Of a stretch of DNA of 63,689 nucleotides, positions 15,772 to 24,919 are shown piece by piece (within the stretch, counting starts at the first letter, position 1; each line of letters begins with the position of its first letter). Below the pieces are notes generated by a model. That model ran no database searches. It was not told the DNA's origin and was given only the letters and a program-made list of their open reading frames with translations. This stretch comes from Pseudomonadota bacterium (GTDB taxonomy: Bacteria > Pseudomonadota > Gammaproteobacteria > Burkholderiales > Burkholderiaceae_B), in contig JAFAEO010000005.1 of NCBI GenBank assembly GCA_023423975.1, positions 1 to 63,689 on the forward strand, in the 5' to 3' direction. The position numbers and the translations under genes are program-made.

Positions 15772-16850
15772 ACCAGACTGCCAACTTCGCTGCGCAACAG
15801 GCCGGCGAGCGATATGACGCCAAGGCATTGCGCGAGTTTGCGCGTGCGCTGCTGGTGGCTGCAGGCACCTCGGAAGAGATTGCACGCAATGTATCGGACG
15901 TGTTGCTCGACGGAGATCTGCTGGGCCATACCACTCATGGCCTGGCGCTGCTCAATCCCTATCTGCAGCAGATCGAACAGGGCAAGATGAGTACGCAAGG
16001 CAGCGCCGACATTGTTTCCGACAAAGGGGCATCGTTGCTGCTGGACGGGCGGCGTCTGCCGGGACCGTGGCTGGTGAACCAGGCCATAGATATGCTGCTG
16101 CCGCGTGCGCGGCAATTCGGTAATGCCACGGCGGTGATCCGCCACAGCCATCACATTGCCTGCCTGGCCAGCTATCTGTTGCGGGCGGTCCGTGAAAATA
16201 TGCTGATTGTGCTCAGTTGCTCCGATCCGGCCGGCGCCAGTGTTGCCCCCTTTGGTGGCACCCGTGCCGTATTCACGCCGAATCCGATTGCGATTGGCAT
16301 ACCGTCTGCATCGCCCTTTCTGGTGGATATTTCTGCTTCGATTACCACAAATGGCATGAGCGGCCGTCTGGCCAAGGAAGGCAGGCAATTCGAAGAAGAA
16401 TGGCTGATTGACAGTACCGGCAAGCCCACGCGCGACCCCGCCGTACTGTCGCAAGACCCGCCAGGCACCATCCTGCCGCTGGGCGGCCTGTCTGTGGGTC
16501 ACAAGGGCTTTGGGCTGGCGCTGCTGATTGAGGCGCTGACAGGCGGCCTGGCCGGCCATGGTCGGGCCGATGAAGTCAAGGGTTGGGGCGCCACTGTTTT
16601 CATCAGCCTGTATGACCCCGAAGCCTTTGGCGGTAAAGAGCAGTTTGCCCGTCAGATGGACTGGATTGCCGATGCCTGTCGCAATAACCCGCCTCGCGAG
16701 GGTTTCGGCAATGTACGCATGCCTGGAGATCGCGGTCTGGCATTGTATGAGCAGCAGCAGAAAAACGGCGTGCTTTTGCACCCGTCCATTACGCCGCTGT
16801 TGCAGGATTCGGCGCGAACCTATGGCATCAGCATGCCGGCCACTCTTTAA
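15768..16850 (+). CDS. Ldh family (malate/L-lactate dehydrogenase type 2) oxidoreductase
   Basis: A 360-residue NAD(P)-dependent enzyme of the MDH2/Ldh_2 fold, which is unrelated to the classical Rossmann-fold lactate dehydrogenases. Family marks are GHTTHGLALLNPY near residue 48, ATAVIRHSHHIACLASY near 122, PFGGTRAVFTPNPIAIGIPS near 165 and GHKGFGLALLIEALTGGL near 245. Relatives act on malate, sulfolactate, ureidoglycolate, diketogulonate or imino acids. Here it is coupled (ATGA) to tctA and followed by an SDR, so a sugar-acid-derived 2-hydroxy acid is likely; the exact substrate is unknown. A second, more distant family member is at 25223. Confidence 0.85.
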   Translation: MNQTANFAAQQAGERYDAKALREFARALLVAAGTSEEIARNVSDVLLDGDLLGHTTHGLALLNPYLQQIEQGKMSTQGSADIVSDKGASLLLDGRRLPGPWLVNQAIDMLLPRARQFGNATAVIRHSHHIACLASYLLRAVRENMLIVLSCSDPAGASVAPFGGTRAVFTPNPIAIGIPSASPFLVDISASITTNGMSGRLAKEGRQFEEEWLIDSTGKPTRDPAVLSQDPPGTILPLGGLSVGHKGFGLALLIEALTGGLAGHGRADEVKGWGATVFISLYDPEAFGGKEQFARQMDWIADACRNNPPREGFGNVRMPGDRGLALYEQQQKNGVLLHPSITPLLQDSARTYGISMPATL

Positions 16851-16870
16851 TTTACACACAAGGATAGACA

Positions 16871-17623
16871 ATGAGTCAGAATAGATTACAGAACCGGGTG
16901 GCAGTCATTACGGGTGGAGCTCGCGGTATTGGCCTGGCTGCTGCAAAACGCATGCTGGAATCGGGCGCGTCGGTCGCGTTGTGGGATCTGGATGCCGATA
17001 GGCTGGCGCAATCGCGCAAACAGTTGGAGACACTGGGCAAGGTGACTTCCCATGCACTGGACCTGACAGATCTGGCCGCGGTGGAAAGCGCGGCGAACGA
17101 TACATTGCAGCAACACGGCAAGATCGACATTCTGGTCAATAACGCCGGTATTACAGGCGGCAACGGGGTGACCTGGGAGCTGGATCCAGCCGTATGGCAA
17201 CAGGTGGTGCAGACCAATCTGATGGCTCCTTACTATACCTGCCGCGTGGTGGTGCCTGCCATGCTTAAAAACGGCTATGGCCGCATCGTTAATATCGCCT
17301 CAATTGCCGGCAAAGAGGGCAACCCGAATGCCTCTCATTACAGCGCCTCCAAGGCGGGCCTGATCGGGCTGACCAAATCGCTGGGCAAGGAACTGGCCGA
17401 GCGCAATATTCTGGTCAATGCCATTACTCCTGCTGCGGCAAAGACTGAAATTTTCGATTCAATGTCGCAGGAACACATTGACTATATGTTGTCCCGCATT
17501 CCCATGAAGCGATTTCTTGCTGTGGATGAGGCTGCCTCCATGATCTGCTGGCTGGCCTCGGAAGAATGTGCATTCAGTACAGGCGCTGTATTCGACCTGT
17601 CCGGCGGACGGGCGACTTATTGA
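16871..17623 (+). CDS. SDR oxidoreductase, probable 2-keto-3-deoxy-L-rhamnonate-type 4-dehydrogenase
   Basis: A 250-residue short-chain dehydrogenase with cofactor motif TGGARGIG (residues 14-21), NNAG at 90-93 and catalytic Ser144, Tyr157 and Lys161 (YSASK). Asp at the end of beta-2 (LWDLD) favours NAD. The C-terminal FDLSGGRATY resembles enzymes that oxidise C4 of 2-keto-3-deoxy-L-rhamnonate in the diketo-hydrolase route, where the next enzyme is an FAH-family hydrolase like that at 11634. This is inference; SDR specificities are hard to read. Ribosome binding site AAGGA precedes ATG 16871. A TRAP transporter operon begins 113 bases downstream. Confidence 0.82.
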   Translation: MSQNRLQNRVAVITGGARGIGLAAAKRMLESGASVALWDLDADRLAQSRKQLETLGKVTSHALDLTDLAAVESAANDTLQQHGKIDILVNNAGITGGNGVTWELDPAVWQQVVQTNLMAPYYTCRVVVPAMLKNGYGRIVNIASIAGKEGNPNASHYSASKAGLIGLTKSLGKELAERNILVNAITPAAAKTEIFDSMSQEHIDYMLSRIPMKRFLAVDEAASMICWLASEECAFSTGAVFDLSGGRATY

Positions 17624-17736
17624 CGACACCATAGCGTCACAAACCCGTGCGATTGTGTTCCATACATGGAATGCAAAGCAGAAAAATGATACTTGCGGCC
17701 AGAAGCCGCATGGCATCTTAGTAAAAGGAGATTTTA

Positions 17737-18294
17737 ATGACGATGCTGGAAAGTTCGTTGTTTCGGTCAGTGGCAGCGATTACGCGCGCTACGGAAAAGG
17801 CGCTAACTTATGTTCTGGGTCTATGCGTACTGGTGATGGTGTTGCTGGTGTTTGGCAACGTTGTCCTCAGATACGGCTTTAACTCGGGCATCACTGTTTC
17901 CGAGGAGGTCGCCCGGATGTCCTTCGTGTGGCTGATCTTTCTGGGTACGGTCATCGCGTTCCGCACCAAGCAGCATCTTGGCGTCAATATGCTGCTGGAT
18001 CGTTTGCCGATCATGCTGCAGAAAATCATTCATATCCTGCGTCAGCTCATCATCATGTGGGTTCTCTGGCTGTTAATGCAAGGCGGTTGGGATCAGATGG
18101 TGATTGGCGTGAACACGGCATTGCCGGTTACCGGCTGGTCGCAGGCCCTGTTCAGCGGCATGGTATGGTTCAGTGCGGTAGCCATGTTCGTGCTGGCCAT
18201 CGGCGATATTGCGATTGCAATCATGACGCCGGCAGAGCGTAGCTATCAATATCGTTTCAGAACGGCGGTCGACCATGTCGATGATGCCGGTTAA
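17737..18294 (+). CDS. dctQ: TRAP transporter small membrane subunit DctQ
   Basis: A 185-residue protein with four membrane segments (about residues 25-48, 60-80, 95-120 and 135-160) and the DctQ marks GNVVLRYGFNSGITVSEEVAR and FLGTVIAFR near residues 40-75. It joins the large DctM subunit in the inner membrane in sodium-driven import of carboxylates or sugar acids. AAAGGAG 7 bases before ATG 17737 is a strong start signal. The genes dctQ-dctM-dctP and an IlvD-type dehydratase follow one another closely and form one operon. Confidence 0.9.
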   Translation: MTMLESSLFRSVAAITRATEKALTYVLGLCVLVMVLLVFGNVVLRYGFNSGITVSEEVARMSFVWLIFLGTVIAFRTKQHLGVNMLLDRLPIMLQKIIHILRQLIIMWVLWLLMQGGWDQMVIGVNTALPVTGWSQALFSGMVWFSAVAMFVLAIGDIAIAIMTPAERSYQYRFRTAVDHVDDAG

Positions 18295-18315
18295 CGCGAG
18301 TAACAGGAAACCAAC

Positions 18316-19596
18316 ATGACCGTAACCATATTTCTTTCCGTGTTACTCGGCTTTATGGCATTTGGCATGCCAATCGCCTTTGCGCTGCTGCTCTCGGCCA
18401 TAGGCCTGATGTTTTATCTGGACTTCTTTGATGTGCAGATTCTGGCCCAGAATATGCTGGCCGGCGCCGACAACTTTTCCTTAATGGCTGTCCCCCTTTT
18501 CATGCTGGCCGGCGAAGCCATGAATGCCGGCGGCATGTCGCGCCGCATGGTGGCTCTCGCCAGCTCTTTGGTGGGCCACGTCCATGGCGGATTGGGCTAT
18601 GTCGCGATTATGGCAAGCGTGTTGCTGGCAGCCTTGTCGGGTTCGGCTGTTGCCGATTCGGCGGCGCTGGCTGCAATGCTGGTGCCCATGTTGCGCAATC
18701 GTGGCTATGATTTGAAACAGTCCTGCGGCCTGATCGCCGCCGGCGGCATTATTGCACCCATCATTCCACCGTCCATTTCATTCATTATTTTTGGCGTGGC
18801 TGCCAATATTTCGGTTACCAAGCTGTTCATGGCCGGCATTGTGCCCGGGCTGCTCATGGGCTTGACCCTGGTCATGGTATGGACGTTCGTCGCGCGTCGC
18901 TCCACCAGCTTTAAGCCCTTTCCAAAAGAACCCTGGTCTGTCAGGGCCAAGGCCTTGCGTGAATCGGGCTGGGCGCTGGTGCTGCCAGTCATCATTATCG
19001 GCGGCCTGCGCTTCGGCATTTTCACGCCGACCGAAGCCGCAGCAGTGGCAGCCATTTATGCGCTGTTTGTGGGCATGGTTGTCTATCGCGAAATCAAGCC
19101 CCGAGATCTGATGAAGCTGCTGGTCAATGCGGCTACCACGACCAGTGTGGTCATGTTCCTGGTGGCAGCCGCATTGGTCACATCGTACATGATTACGCTG
19201 GCCGATTTGCCCAAGGAACTCATTGCTTTGCTGGGCCCGCTGGTGGACTCGCCCACGTTGCTGATGCTCGTTCTTGTGGTGCTGCTTGTGCTGGTTGGCA
19301 CAGCCATGGATCTGACACCGACCATCCTGATTCTGGCGCCGGTGTTGATGCCGGTCATCAAGGAAGCCGGTATCGATCCAACCTATTTCGGAGTGATCTT
19401 CATCATGGTCGGTTGTACCGGCTTGTTGACGCCGCCAGTAGGAACCGTGCTGAATGTGGTCTGCGGCGTCGCCCGCATTCGCATGGAAGATATCATCAAG
19501 GGCGTGTGGCCATACGTGACGGCCTACACTCTGCTGATTTTGCTGCTTGTGCTTTTCCCGCAGATTGTCACGGTACCAATGAACTGGTTCTATTAG
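18316..19596 (+). CDS. dctM: TRAP transporter large membrane subunit DctM
   Basis: A 426-residue permease with about 12 membrane segments, normal for DctM. Typical stretches are FGMPIAFALLLSAIGL, NFSLMAVPLFMLAGEAM, SGSAVADSAALAAML and IIAPIIPPSISFIIFG in the first 160 residues, and GTAMDLTPTILILAPVLMP with GLLTPPVGTVLNV near the end. It forms the ion-coupled translocation channel that receives ligand from DctP. Gap to dctQ is 21 bases, with CAGGAA as ribosome binding site. Confidence 0.93.
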   Translation: MTVTIFLSVLLGFMAFGMPIAFALLLSAIGLMFYLDFFDVQILAQNMLAGADNFSLMAVPLFMLAGEAMNAGGMSRRMVALASSLVGHVHGGLGYVAIMASVLLAALSGSAVADSAALAAMLVPMLRNRGYDLKQSCGLIAAGGIIAPIIPPSISFIIFGVAANISVTKLFMAGIVPGLLMGLTLVMVWTFVARRSTSFKPFPKEPWSVRAKALRESGWALVLPVIIIGGLRFGIFTPTEAAAVAAIYALFVGMVVYREIKPRDLMKLLVNAATTTSVVMFLVAAALVTSYMITLADLPKELIALLGPLVDSPTLLMLVLVVLLVLVGTAMDLTPTILILAPVLMPVIKEAGIDPTYFGVIFIMVGCTGLLTPPVGTVLNVVCGVARIRMEDIIKGVWPYVTAYTLLILLLVLFPQIVTVPMNWFY

Positions 19597-19629
19597 ATCT
19601 GTAACTATACCTATATCCTGGAGATGAAA

Positions 19630-20649
19630 ATGAAGACATTGAAAAAGACCGTAGTGGGCCTGACAGCAGTAGCGCTGCTGGGCATGGGCTCGGCGGCCGT
19701 ATGGGCCAAGGACATCAAGCCACGCATTATCCGCTTTGGCTACGGCCTGGCCGATGACAGCCCGACCGGCAAGGCGTCGGCGCACTTTGCTGAAGTGGTC
19801 AGCAAGCTGAGCGATGGCAAAATGAAGGTCAAGACTTTCGGCAATGGCGCCCTGGGTCCTGATGAACAGTTGATCAATTCACTGATCAGCGGTTCCGGCG
19901 AAATTACGTTTGTATCTACTGCGCCGATTGCCAGCCTGATTCCCGAGTTCGGGGTATTTGACCTGCCGTTCCTGTTCGACAATGAAAAAGTAGCAGACAC
20001 CGTACTGGACGGCCCTGAAGGCAAGAAATTGCTGGACAAGCTGCCGTCCAAGGGGCTGATCGGCCTGAACTATTGGGAAAACGGCTTTCGCAATATCACC
20101 AATTCCCGTCGCGAAATTTCCAAACTGGAAGACATTAACGGCGTTAAGTTGCGCGTGATGCAGAATCAGGTCGCCCTGAGCGTGTTCAAGGGTCTGGGCG
20201 CCAATGCGATCCCTATGCCATTTACGGAACTGTTTACTGCGCTGGAAACCAAAACAGTAGATGGCCAGGAGAATCCGCTGTCTACGATTCAGACCAGCAA
20301 ATTCTACGAGGTTCAGCCCTACCTGACACTGTCAAACCACGTATATACACCGTTTGTATTCCTGGCATCCAAAAAATGGTTTGACCAGCTTTCCCAGGAT
20401 GAAAAGGACGTCATTGTGCAGGCCGCCAAAGACAGCCAGGCATTTCAGCGCAAAGCCAGCCGCCAGGGCAATGAGGATGCACTCAAATATCTGAAAGAGC
20501 ATGACGTCAAAGTGGCCGAATTTTCTACCGAGGAAAAAGAGAAAATTCGTGAAAAAGTGGCCCCGATTGTGGAAAGCCTGAAAGCCAAGATTGGCACAGA
20601 AACAGTAGAAGGTGTACTGGAAGCGGCCAAAAAGGCTTCCGGCGCCTGA
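19630..20649 (+). CDS. dctP: TRAP transporter substrate-binding protein DctP
   Basis: ATG 19630 is preferred over ATG 19624 because TGGAG ends only 2 bases before the latter. The 339-residue protein has a signal peptide to about AVWAKD (residue 27) and the DctP core: FGYGLADDSPTGKASAHFAE, FGNGALGPDEQLINSLISG, DLPFLFDN and the family helix region GVKLRVMQNQVALSVFKGLGANAIPMPF, which carries the Arg that holds the ligand carboxylate. TRAP receptors of this group bind uronates, aldonates or C4 acids; the dehydratase next door suggests an aldonate. It has an unusual place as third gene, after both membrane subunits. Confidence 0.92.
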   Translation: MKTLKKTVVGLTAVALLGMGSAAVWAKDIKPRIIRFGYGLADDSPTGKASAHFAEVVSKLSDGKMKVKTFGNGALGPDEQLINSLISGSGEITFVSTAPIASLIPEFGVFDLPFLFDNEKVADTVLDGPEGKKLLDKLPSKGLIGLNYWENGFRNITNSRREISKLEDINGVKLRVMQNQVALSVFKGLGANAIPMPFTELFTALETKTVDGQENPLSTIQTSKFYEVQPYLTLSNHVYTPFVFLASKKWFDQLSQDEKDVIVQAAKDSQAFQRKASRQGNEDALKYLKEHDVKVAEFSTEEKEKIREKVAPIVESLKAKIGTETVEGVLEAAKKASGA

Positions 20650-20682
20650 GTATTATTACAATTGAAATAGAAGGAACCCGTT

Positions 20683-22467
20683 ATGTCTAAGTCAGAAAAA
20701 ACGCCTTTGCGCAGCCGCCGGTGGTTTGACAATCCGGCCAATCCAGGCATGACTGCCCTGTATATCGAACGCTATATGAATTACGGTATCACCAGGGAAG
20801 AACTGCAGTCGGGCAAGCCCATTATCGGCATTGCCCAAACGGGTTCCGATCTATCTCCGTGCAACCGCCATCACCTGGAGCTGGCTACGCGGGTGCGTGA
20901 TGGCATTCGTGATATGGGCGGAATTCCGCTGGAATTTCCGGTCCATCCCATACAGGAAACTGGCAAGCGGCCGACCGCGGCCCTTGACCGCAACCTGGCC
21001 TATCTGGGGCTGGTTGAAATCCTGCATGGCTATCCGCTCGATGGCGTGGTGCTAACTACAGGCTGCGACAAAACCACACCGGCGTGCCTGATGGCAGCCG
21101 CCACCGTTAATATACCTGCCATTGTGCTCTCGGGCGGCCCCATGCTCGACGGCTGGTGGAAAGGCAAGCTGGCCGGCTCCGGCACCGTTGTCTGGGATGC
21201 GCGCAAGCGCCTGTCTGCTGGCGAGATCGGCTATGACGAATTCATGAATAACGTGGCCTCGTCCGCCCCCTCGGTGGGTCACTGCAATACCATGGGCACC
21301 GCACTGTCCATGAACTCCCTGGCTGAAGCGCTGGGCATGTCTCTGCCAGGCTGCGCTGCCATTCCAGGGCCGCACCGCGAGCGGGGCTGGATGGCCTATG
21401 AAACAGGCCGTCGCATCGTCGATATGGTTCGGGAAAATCTGCGCCCCTCCGATATCATGACCCGCGCCGCCTTTGAAAACGCGGTGGTCGCAGCCGCTGC
21501 GCTGGGCGGCTCATCCAACTGCCCGATTCACATGGTGGCCATCGCCCGCCATATGGGCGTCGATCACACGCTGGCAGACTGGCAGCGTCTGGGTCCGGAC
21601 ATTCCATTGTTGGTAGACTGTCAGCCTGCGGGGCGTTTCCTTGGGGAAGCGTTCCACCGTGCCGGGGGCGTACCGGCAGTGATGAAAGAGCTGCTGGATG
21701 CAGGCAAAATTGATGGTGCTGCCATGACCGTGACCGGCAAAACGCTGGCCGATAATCTGGCAGCAGTGCCAACTCCGGATCGCGAAGTCATTCGCGCCTA
21801 CGACACACCGTTGCGAGAAGCTGCAGGCTACGTTGTCCTTACCGGCAATCTGTTTGACAACGCGGTGATCAAGACCAGCGTGATCGATGATAAATTCAGG
21901 GCTCGTTTCCTGTCTGACCCGGCGCGCCCCAATGTGATGGAGCTAAAGGCGGTGGTTTTTGAAGGGCCTGAGGATTATCACGATCGTATTGAAGATCCGG
22001 CACTGGGGATTGACGACAAATCCATTCTTGTTATTCGCAACAGCGGCCCGGTAGGCTACCCTGGCGGCGCAGAAGTGGTCAATATGCAGCCACCGGCTTA
22101 CCTGCTCAATAAGGGAATCGATACGCTGCCTACCATGGGCGATGGCCGTCAGAGTGGTACCTCGGCCAGCCCATCCATTCTGAACGTCTCGCCCGAATCG
22201 GCGGTCGGCGGGGGCCTCGCCTTGCTGCGCACCGGTGATATCGTTCGGGTTGATCTGAACACCTGTCGCGTAGATGTCCTGCTGCCTGAAGAGGAACTAC
22301 AGGCTCGGCGCGCGGCATGGGTCAAACCGGAGCTGCTGAACATGACGCCGTGGGAAGAAATTTACCGTGGTATGGTGGGCCAGCAGGGCGATGGTGCATG
22401 TCTGGAAGCGGCTACCGCCTATGTGGATATTATTCAGACACGGGGCGAATCGCGCGATAATCATTAA
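20683..22467 (+). CDS. IlvD/Edd-family sugar-acid dehydratase (aldonate dehydratase)
   Basis: A 594-residue iron-sulfur dehydratase. Cluster cysteines are Cys60 (DLSPCNRHH), Cys128 (TTGCDKTTPA) and Cys201 (VGHCNTMGT); the catalytic-serine region is GRQSGTSASPSIL. The long form, the N-terminal SRRWFDNPANPGMTALYIER and the GWWKGKLAGSGTVVW segment match pentonate/hexonate dehydratases (arabinonate, xylonate, galactonate or fuconate) rather than the amino-acid enzyme IlvD. It converts an aldonate into its 2-keto-3-deoxy acid, the common substrate of the kinases and the SDR/FAH pair in this region. It ends the TRAP operon, 33 bases after dctP, so the imported acid is probably its substrate. Confidence 0.9.
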   Translation: MSKSEKTPLRSRRWFDNPANPGMTALYIERYMNYGITREELQSGKPIIGIAQTGSDLSPCNRHHLELATRVRDGIRDMGGIPLEFPVHPIQETGKRPTAALDRNLAYLGLVEILHGYPLDGVVLTTGCDKTTPACLMAAATVNIPAIVLSGGPMLDGWWKGKLAGSGTVVWDARKRLSAGEIGYDEFMNNVASSAPSVGHCNTMGTALSMNSLAEALGMSLPGCAAIPGPHRERGWMAYETGRRIVDMVRENLRPSDIMTRAAFENAVVAAAALGGSSNCPIHMVAIARHMGVDHTLADWQRLGPDIPLLVDCQPAGRFLGEAFHRAGGVPAVMKELLDAGKIDGAAMTVTGKTLADNLAAVPTPDREVIRAYDTPLREAAGYVVLTGNLFDNAVIKTSVIDDKFRARFLSDPARPNVMELKAVVFEGPEDYHDRIEDPALGIDDKSILVIRNSGPVGYPGGAEVVNMQPPAYLLNKGIDTLPTMGDGRQSGTSASPSILNVSPESAVGGGLALLRTGDIVRVDLNTCRVDVLLPEEELQARRAAWVKPELLNMTPWEEIYRGMVGQQGDGACLEAATAYVDIIQTRGESRDNH

Positions 22468-22728
22468 TATCATTGATCGTGGCTATTTTGTTTGCCGTTT
22501 CGTCTGCTATATTGGCAGCGAAATGGCGAGCAAACGGCACACAAATTGCAACCCCATTGCAGCGGGCTGCAGCAATGTCACAGCGCCCAGGTCTCGTGCC
22601 AACGCGGGCCGCAGTGCGCGGTAGCGCCGCTACAGGCAGGCATAAATCGTGTCTGTCACTTTTTCATCCATTATTGACGCCTTGCATGTGTCATTCAACG
22701 TAGTCAACAGCAGGGCAGCGAGCATACT

Positions 22729-24138
22729 ATGACAGTTCTGGACAAGAAAGCCATTCGTACTCTTCCTGAAGCGGCCATTACCGCTTTTCAACAGCGCTTC
22801 GGCGAGCGCTTCATTACCTCCATGGCCGTGCGTGAGCACCACGGTACCGATGAGTCTCCGTACCCAGTGTGTCCACCCGAAGCAGTTATCTTTCCGCGCG
22901 ATACCGATGAAGTGGTCGATGCTGTCAAGATCTGCAATCAATACAAAGTACCGGTCATACCTTTTGGCATCGGCTCGTCGCTGGAAGGGCACGTGTTGCC
23001 CATCGAGGGCGGGGTTACGCTGGACTTTACCGAGATGAACAAGGTGCTGGCCATCAACGCCGAAGATTTTACCGTGACTGTGCAGCCGGGCGTGATCCGC
23101 ACGCAGCTCAATGACGAGATCCGGCACACGGGTCTGTTCTTTCCCATCGATCCTGGAGCCCATGCATCCATCGGGGGCATGACCAGCACGCGCGCTTCGG
23201 GCACCAATGCCGTGCGCTACGGCACCATGCGCGAAAATGTGGTCTCCATGAAAGTGGTGACGGCAACCGGTAAGGTGATTCGCACCAGCAGCCGGGCACG
23301 TAAGTCTTCATCGGGCTACGATCTGACCCGCCTGTTCGTTGGCAGCGAAGGCACTCTGGGCATTATTGTCGAAGTCACCGTACGCGTCTATCCGCAGCCC
23401 GAGGCGGTGACCGCCGCCATTTGCAATTTCCCTGCGCTGGAGTCTGCGGTGCAGTCGGTCATCGAAATCATGCAGTCGGGCGTGGCGATTGCGCGGGTCG
23501 AGTTTATGGATACGCGGGCGGTCAAGGCAGTCAATGCTTATAGCAAGCTTACACTCAAGGAAACACCGCTGTTGCTGTTTGAATTCCATGGCAGCGAAAC
23601 CGGCGTGCGCGAGCAGGCCGAGATCGTGCAGGAAATAGCCAAGGATAACGGCGGCATGGACTTTGAATGGGCAGAAAAGCCCGAAGATCGTAAACGCTTG
23701 TGGACGGCCCGCCATAATTCACACTATTCGGGCCTGCAATTGCGGCCTGGCTCGCGTTCGGTCGCGACCGACGTTTGTGTGCCAATTTCCCGCTTGGCCG
23801 AGTGCGTCAGCGAAACTGCGCAGGAGCTCGAAGGCATGCCCTTTCCGTATACCATCGTCGGGCATGTGGGTGATGGCAACTTCCATGTGCAAATGCTGAT
23901 CGATCCTGACAGCCGAGAAGAATGGGATATGTCCGAAGGCATCAATCGCCGGCTGGTATCGCGCGCCATCCGCATGGACGGCACCTGCTCGGGTGAACAC
24001 GGCGTGGGCATTCATAAAATGGAGTTCCTCAAAGAAGAGCATGGAGAGGATGCATTGCAATTGATGCGGCTGATCAAGCATGCTTATGATCCGAATAATA
24101 TTTTCAATCCGGGTAAGCTGGTTTCCTGGGATGCGTAA
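22729..24138 (+). CDS. FAD-binding D-lactate dehydrogenase (DLD type), second copy
   Basis: A 469-residue paralogue of the protein at 6303-7736. Shared blocks include PFGIGSSLEGHVLPIEGG, QPGVIRTQLNDEIRHTGLFF (read in pieces), VGSEGTLGII, VGHVGDGNFHVQM and GEHGVGIHKMEFL; identity looks well over half by eye along the whole length. It should oxidise D-lactate or a similar 2-hydroxyacid and feed electrons to the respiratory chain. An Eda-type aldolase follows 136 bases later, so the gene pair mirrors the DLD-aldolase pair of the first block. The 261 bases before it contain no clear gene. Confidence 0.86.
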   Translation: MTVLDKKAIRTLPEAAITAFQQRFGERFITSMAVREHHGTDESPYPVCPPEAVIFPRDTDEVVDAVKICNQYKVPVIPFGIGSSLEGHVLPIEGGVTLDFTEMNKVLAINAEDFTVTVQPGVIRTQLNDEIRHTGLFFPIDPGAHASIGGMTSTRASGTNAVRYGTMRENVVSMKVVTATGKVIRTSSRARKSSSGYDLTRLFVGSEGTLGIIVEVTVRVYPQPEAVTAAICNFPALESAVQSVIEIMQSGVAIARVEFMDTRAVKAVNAYSKLTLKETPLLLFEFHGSETGVREQAEIVQEIAKDNGGMDFEWAEKPEDRKRLWTARHNSHYSGLQLRPGSRSVATDVCVPISRLAECVSETAQELEGMPFPYTIVGHVGDGNFHVQMLIDPDSREEWDMSEGINRRLVSRAIRMDGTCSGEHGVGIHKMEFLKEEHGEDALQLMRLIKHAYDPNNIFNPGKLVSWDA

Positions 24139-24274
24139 ATCACAATTGAACTGATGGCGCGGGTGGTTGCTAAGCAGTTGCTGCCTGTGCCTGCCTCAAA
24201 AACAATTCCGTGACGCGCCTTCTTTTTGAAGCGAGCCTGCGCCGGGTGAGATTAATTACAAAGGAAATACTGTC

Positions 24275-24919
24275 GTGGATACACTTGCTATTCTCAAACG
24301 CGGCCCGGTCATGCCGGTCATGGTCATTCAGTCGGTTGATGAGGCCCTGCAGGTCACCCGCGCACTGCTGGATGGGGGCATTAATACATTTGAAATCACG
24401 CTACGCACGCCCGCCGCACTCGATGGTGTGCGCGAACTGGTTAAGGCATTCCCGCAAGCATTGATCGGCGTGGGTACGGTACGAAATGCAGGCCAGCTGG
24501 AAACGGCGCTGCAGGCAGGGGCAAGTTTTGCGGTGTCGCCCGGCCTGCCCGCGGCTCTGCTGCCGGCGCTGGCCGCCAACCAGGTGCCGTTTTTGCCTGG
24601 GGTCGCCACGCCCACCGAGGCCATGAATGCTTTTGATGCCGGCTTTGCGGCCCAAAAGCTTTTTCCGGCAGAAGCCGTAGGCGGGGTGCCCTTGCTCAAG
24701 TCGCTGCACAGCCCCTTGCCTGATATTGTTTTTTGTCCTACTGGCGGGATTCATGCGGCAAATGCAGCAACTTATCTGGCGCTGCCCAACGTCGCCTGCG
24801 TAGGTGGTTCCTGGCTGGCGCCCGCAGATCTGGTGCAGGCAGGCGATTGGCAAGCAATCACGGCGCTGGCCGCCGCGGCGCTGGCCGCCGCTGCGCTGGC
24901 ACAGTCGCGTCGGGCCTGA
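24275..24919 (+). CDS. eda: KDPG/KHG aldolase (2-keto-3-deoxy-6-phosphogluconate aldolase)
   Basis: A 214-residue class I aldolase. Start GTG 24275 follows AAGGAAA by 7 bases. Family pattern: VMPVMVIQSVDEAL, FEITLRTPAALDGV (catalytic Glu), IGVGTV, and the Schiff-base Lys in AQKLFPAEAVGGVPLLKSL. EITLRTPAAL marks the Eda branch, unlike DgoA at 8818. It splits KDPG into pyruvate and glyceraldehyde 3-phosphate and matches kdgK at 9605. The last 20 residues are almost only Ala and Leu, produced by a 15-bp tandem repeat, so the C-terminus is probably variable. Confidence 0.9.
   Translation: MDTLAILKRGPVMPVMVIQSVDEALQVTRALLDGGINTFEITLRTPAALDGVRELVKAFPQALIGVGTVRNAGQLETALQAGASFAVSPGLPAALLPALAANQVPFLPGVATPTEAMNAFDAGFAAQKLFPAEAVGGVPLLKSLHSPLPDIVFCPTGGIHAANAATYLALPNVACVGGSWLAPADLVQAGDWQAITALAAAALAAAALAQSRRA
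24863..24901 (+). repeat. 15-bp tandem repeat inside the 3' end of eda
   Basis: GCGCTGGCCGCCGCG (24863-24877) is followed by a copy with one change and a partial third copy, keeping the frame and encoding repeated Ala-Leu-Ala-Ala-Ala. The unit is a multiple of three, so slippage would only add or remove five residues at the aldolase tail. Confidence 0.75.

Noticed and set aside
15504..16871. 455-codon open frame on the - strand opposite the Ldh-family gene
   Set aside because: The + strand gene has clear family motifs and operon coupling; the antisense frame has none.
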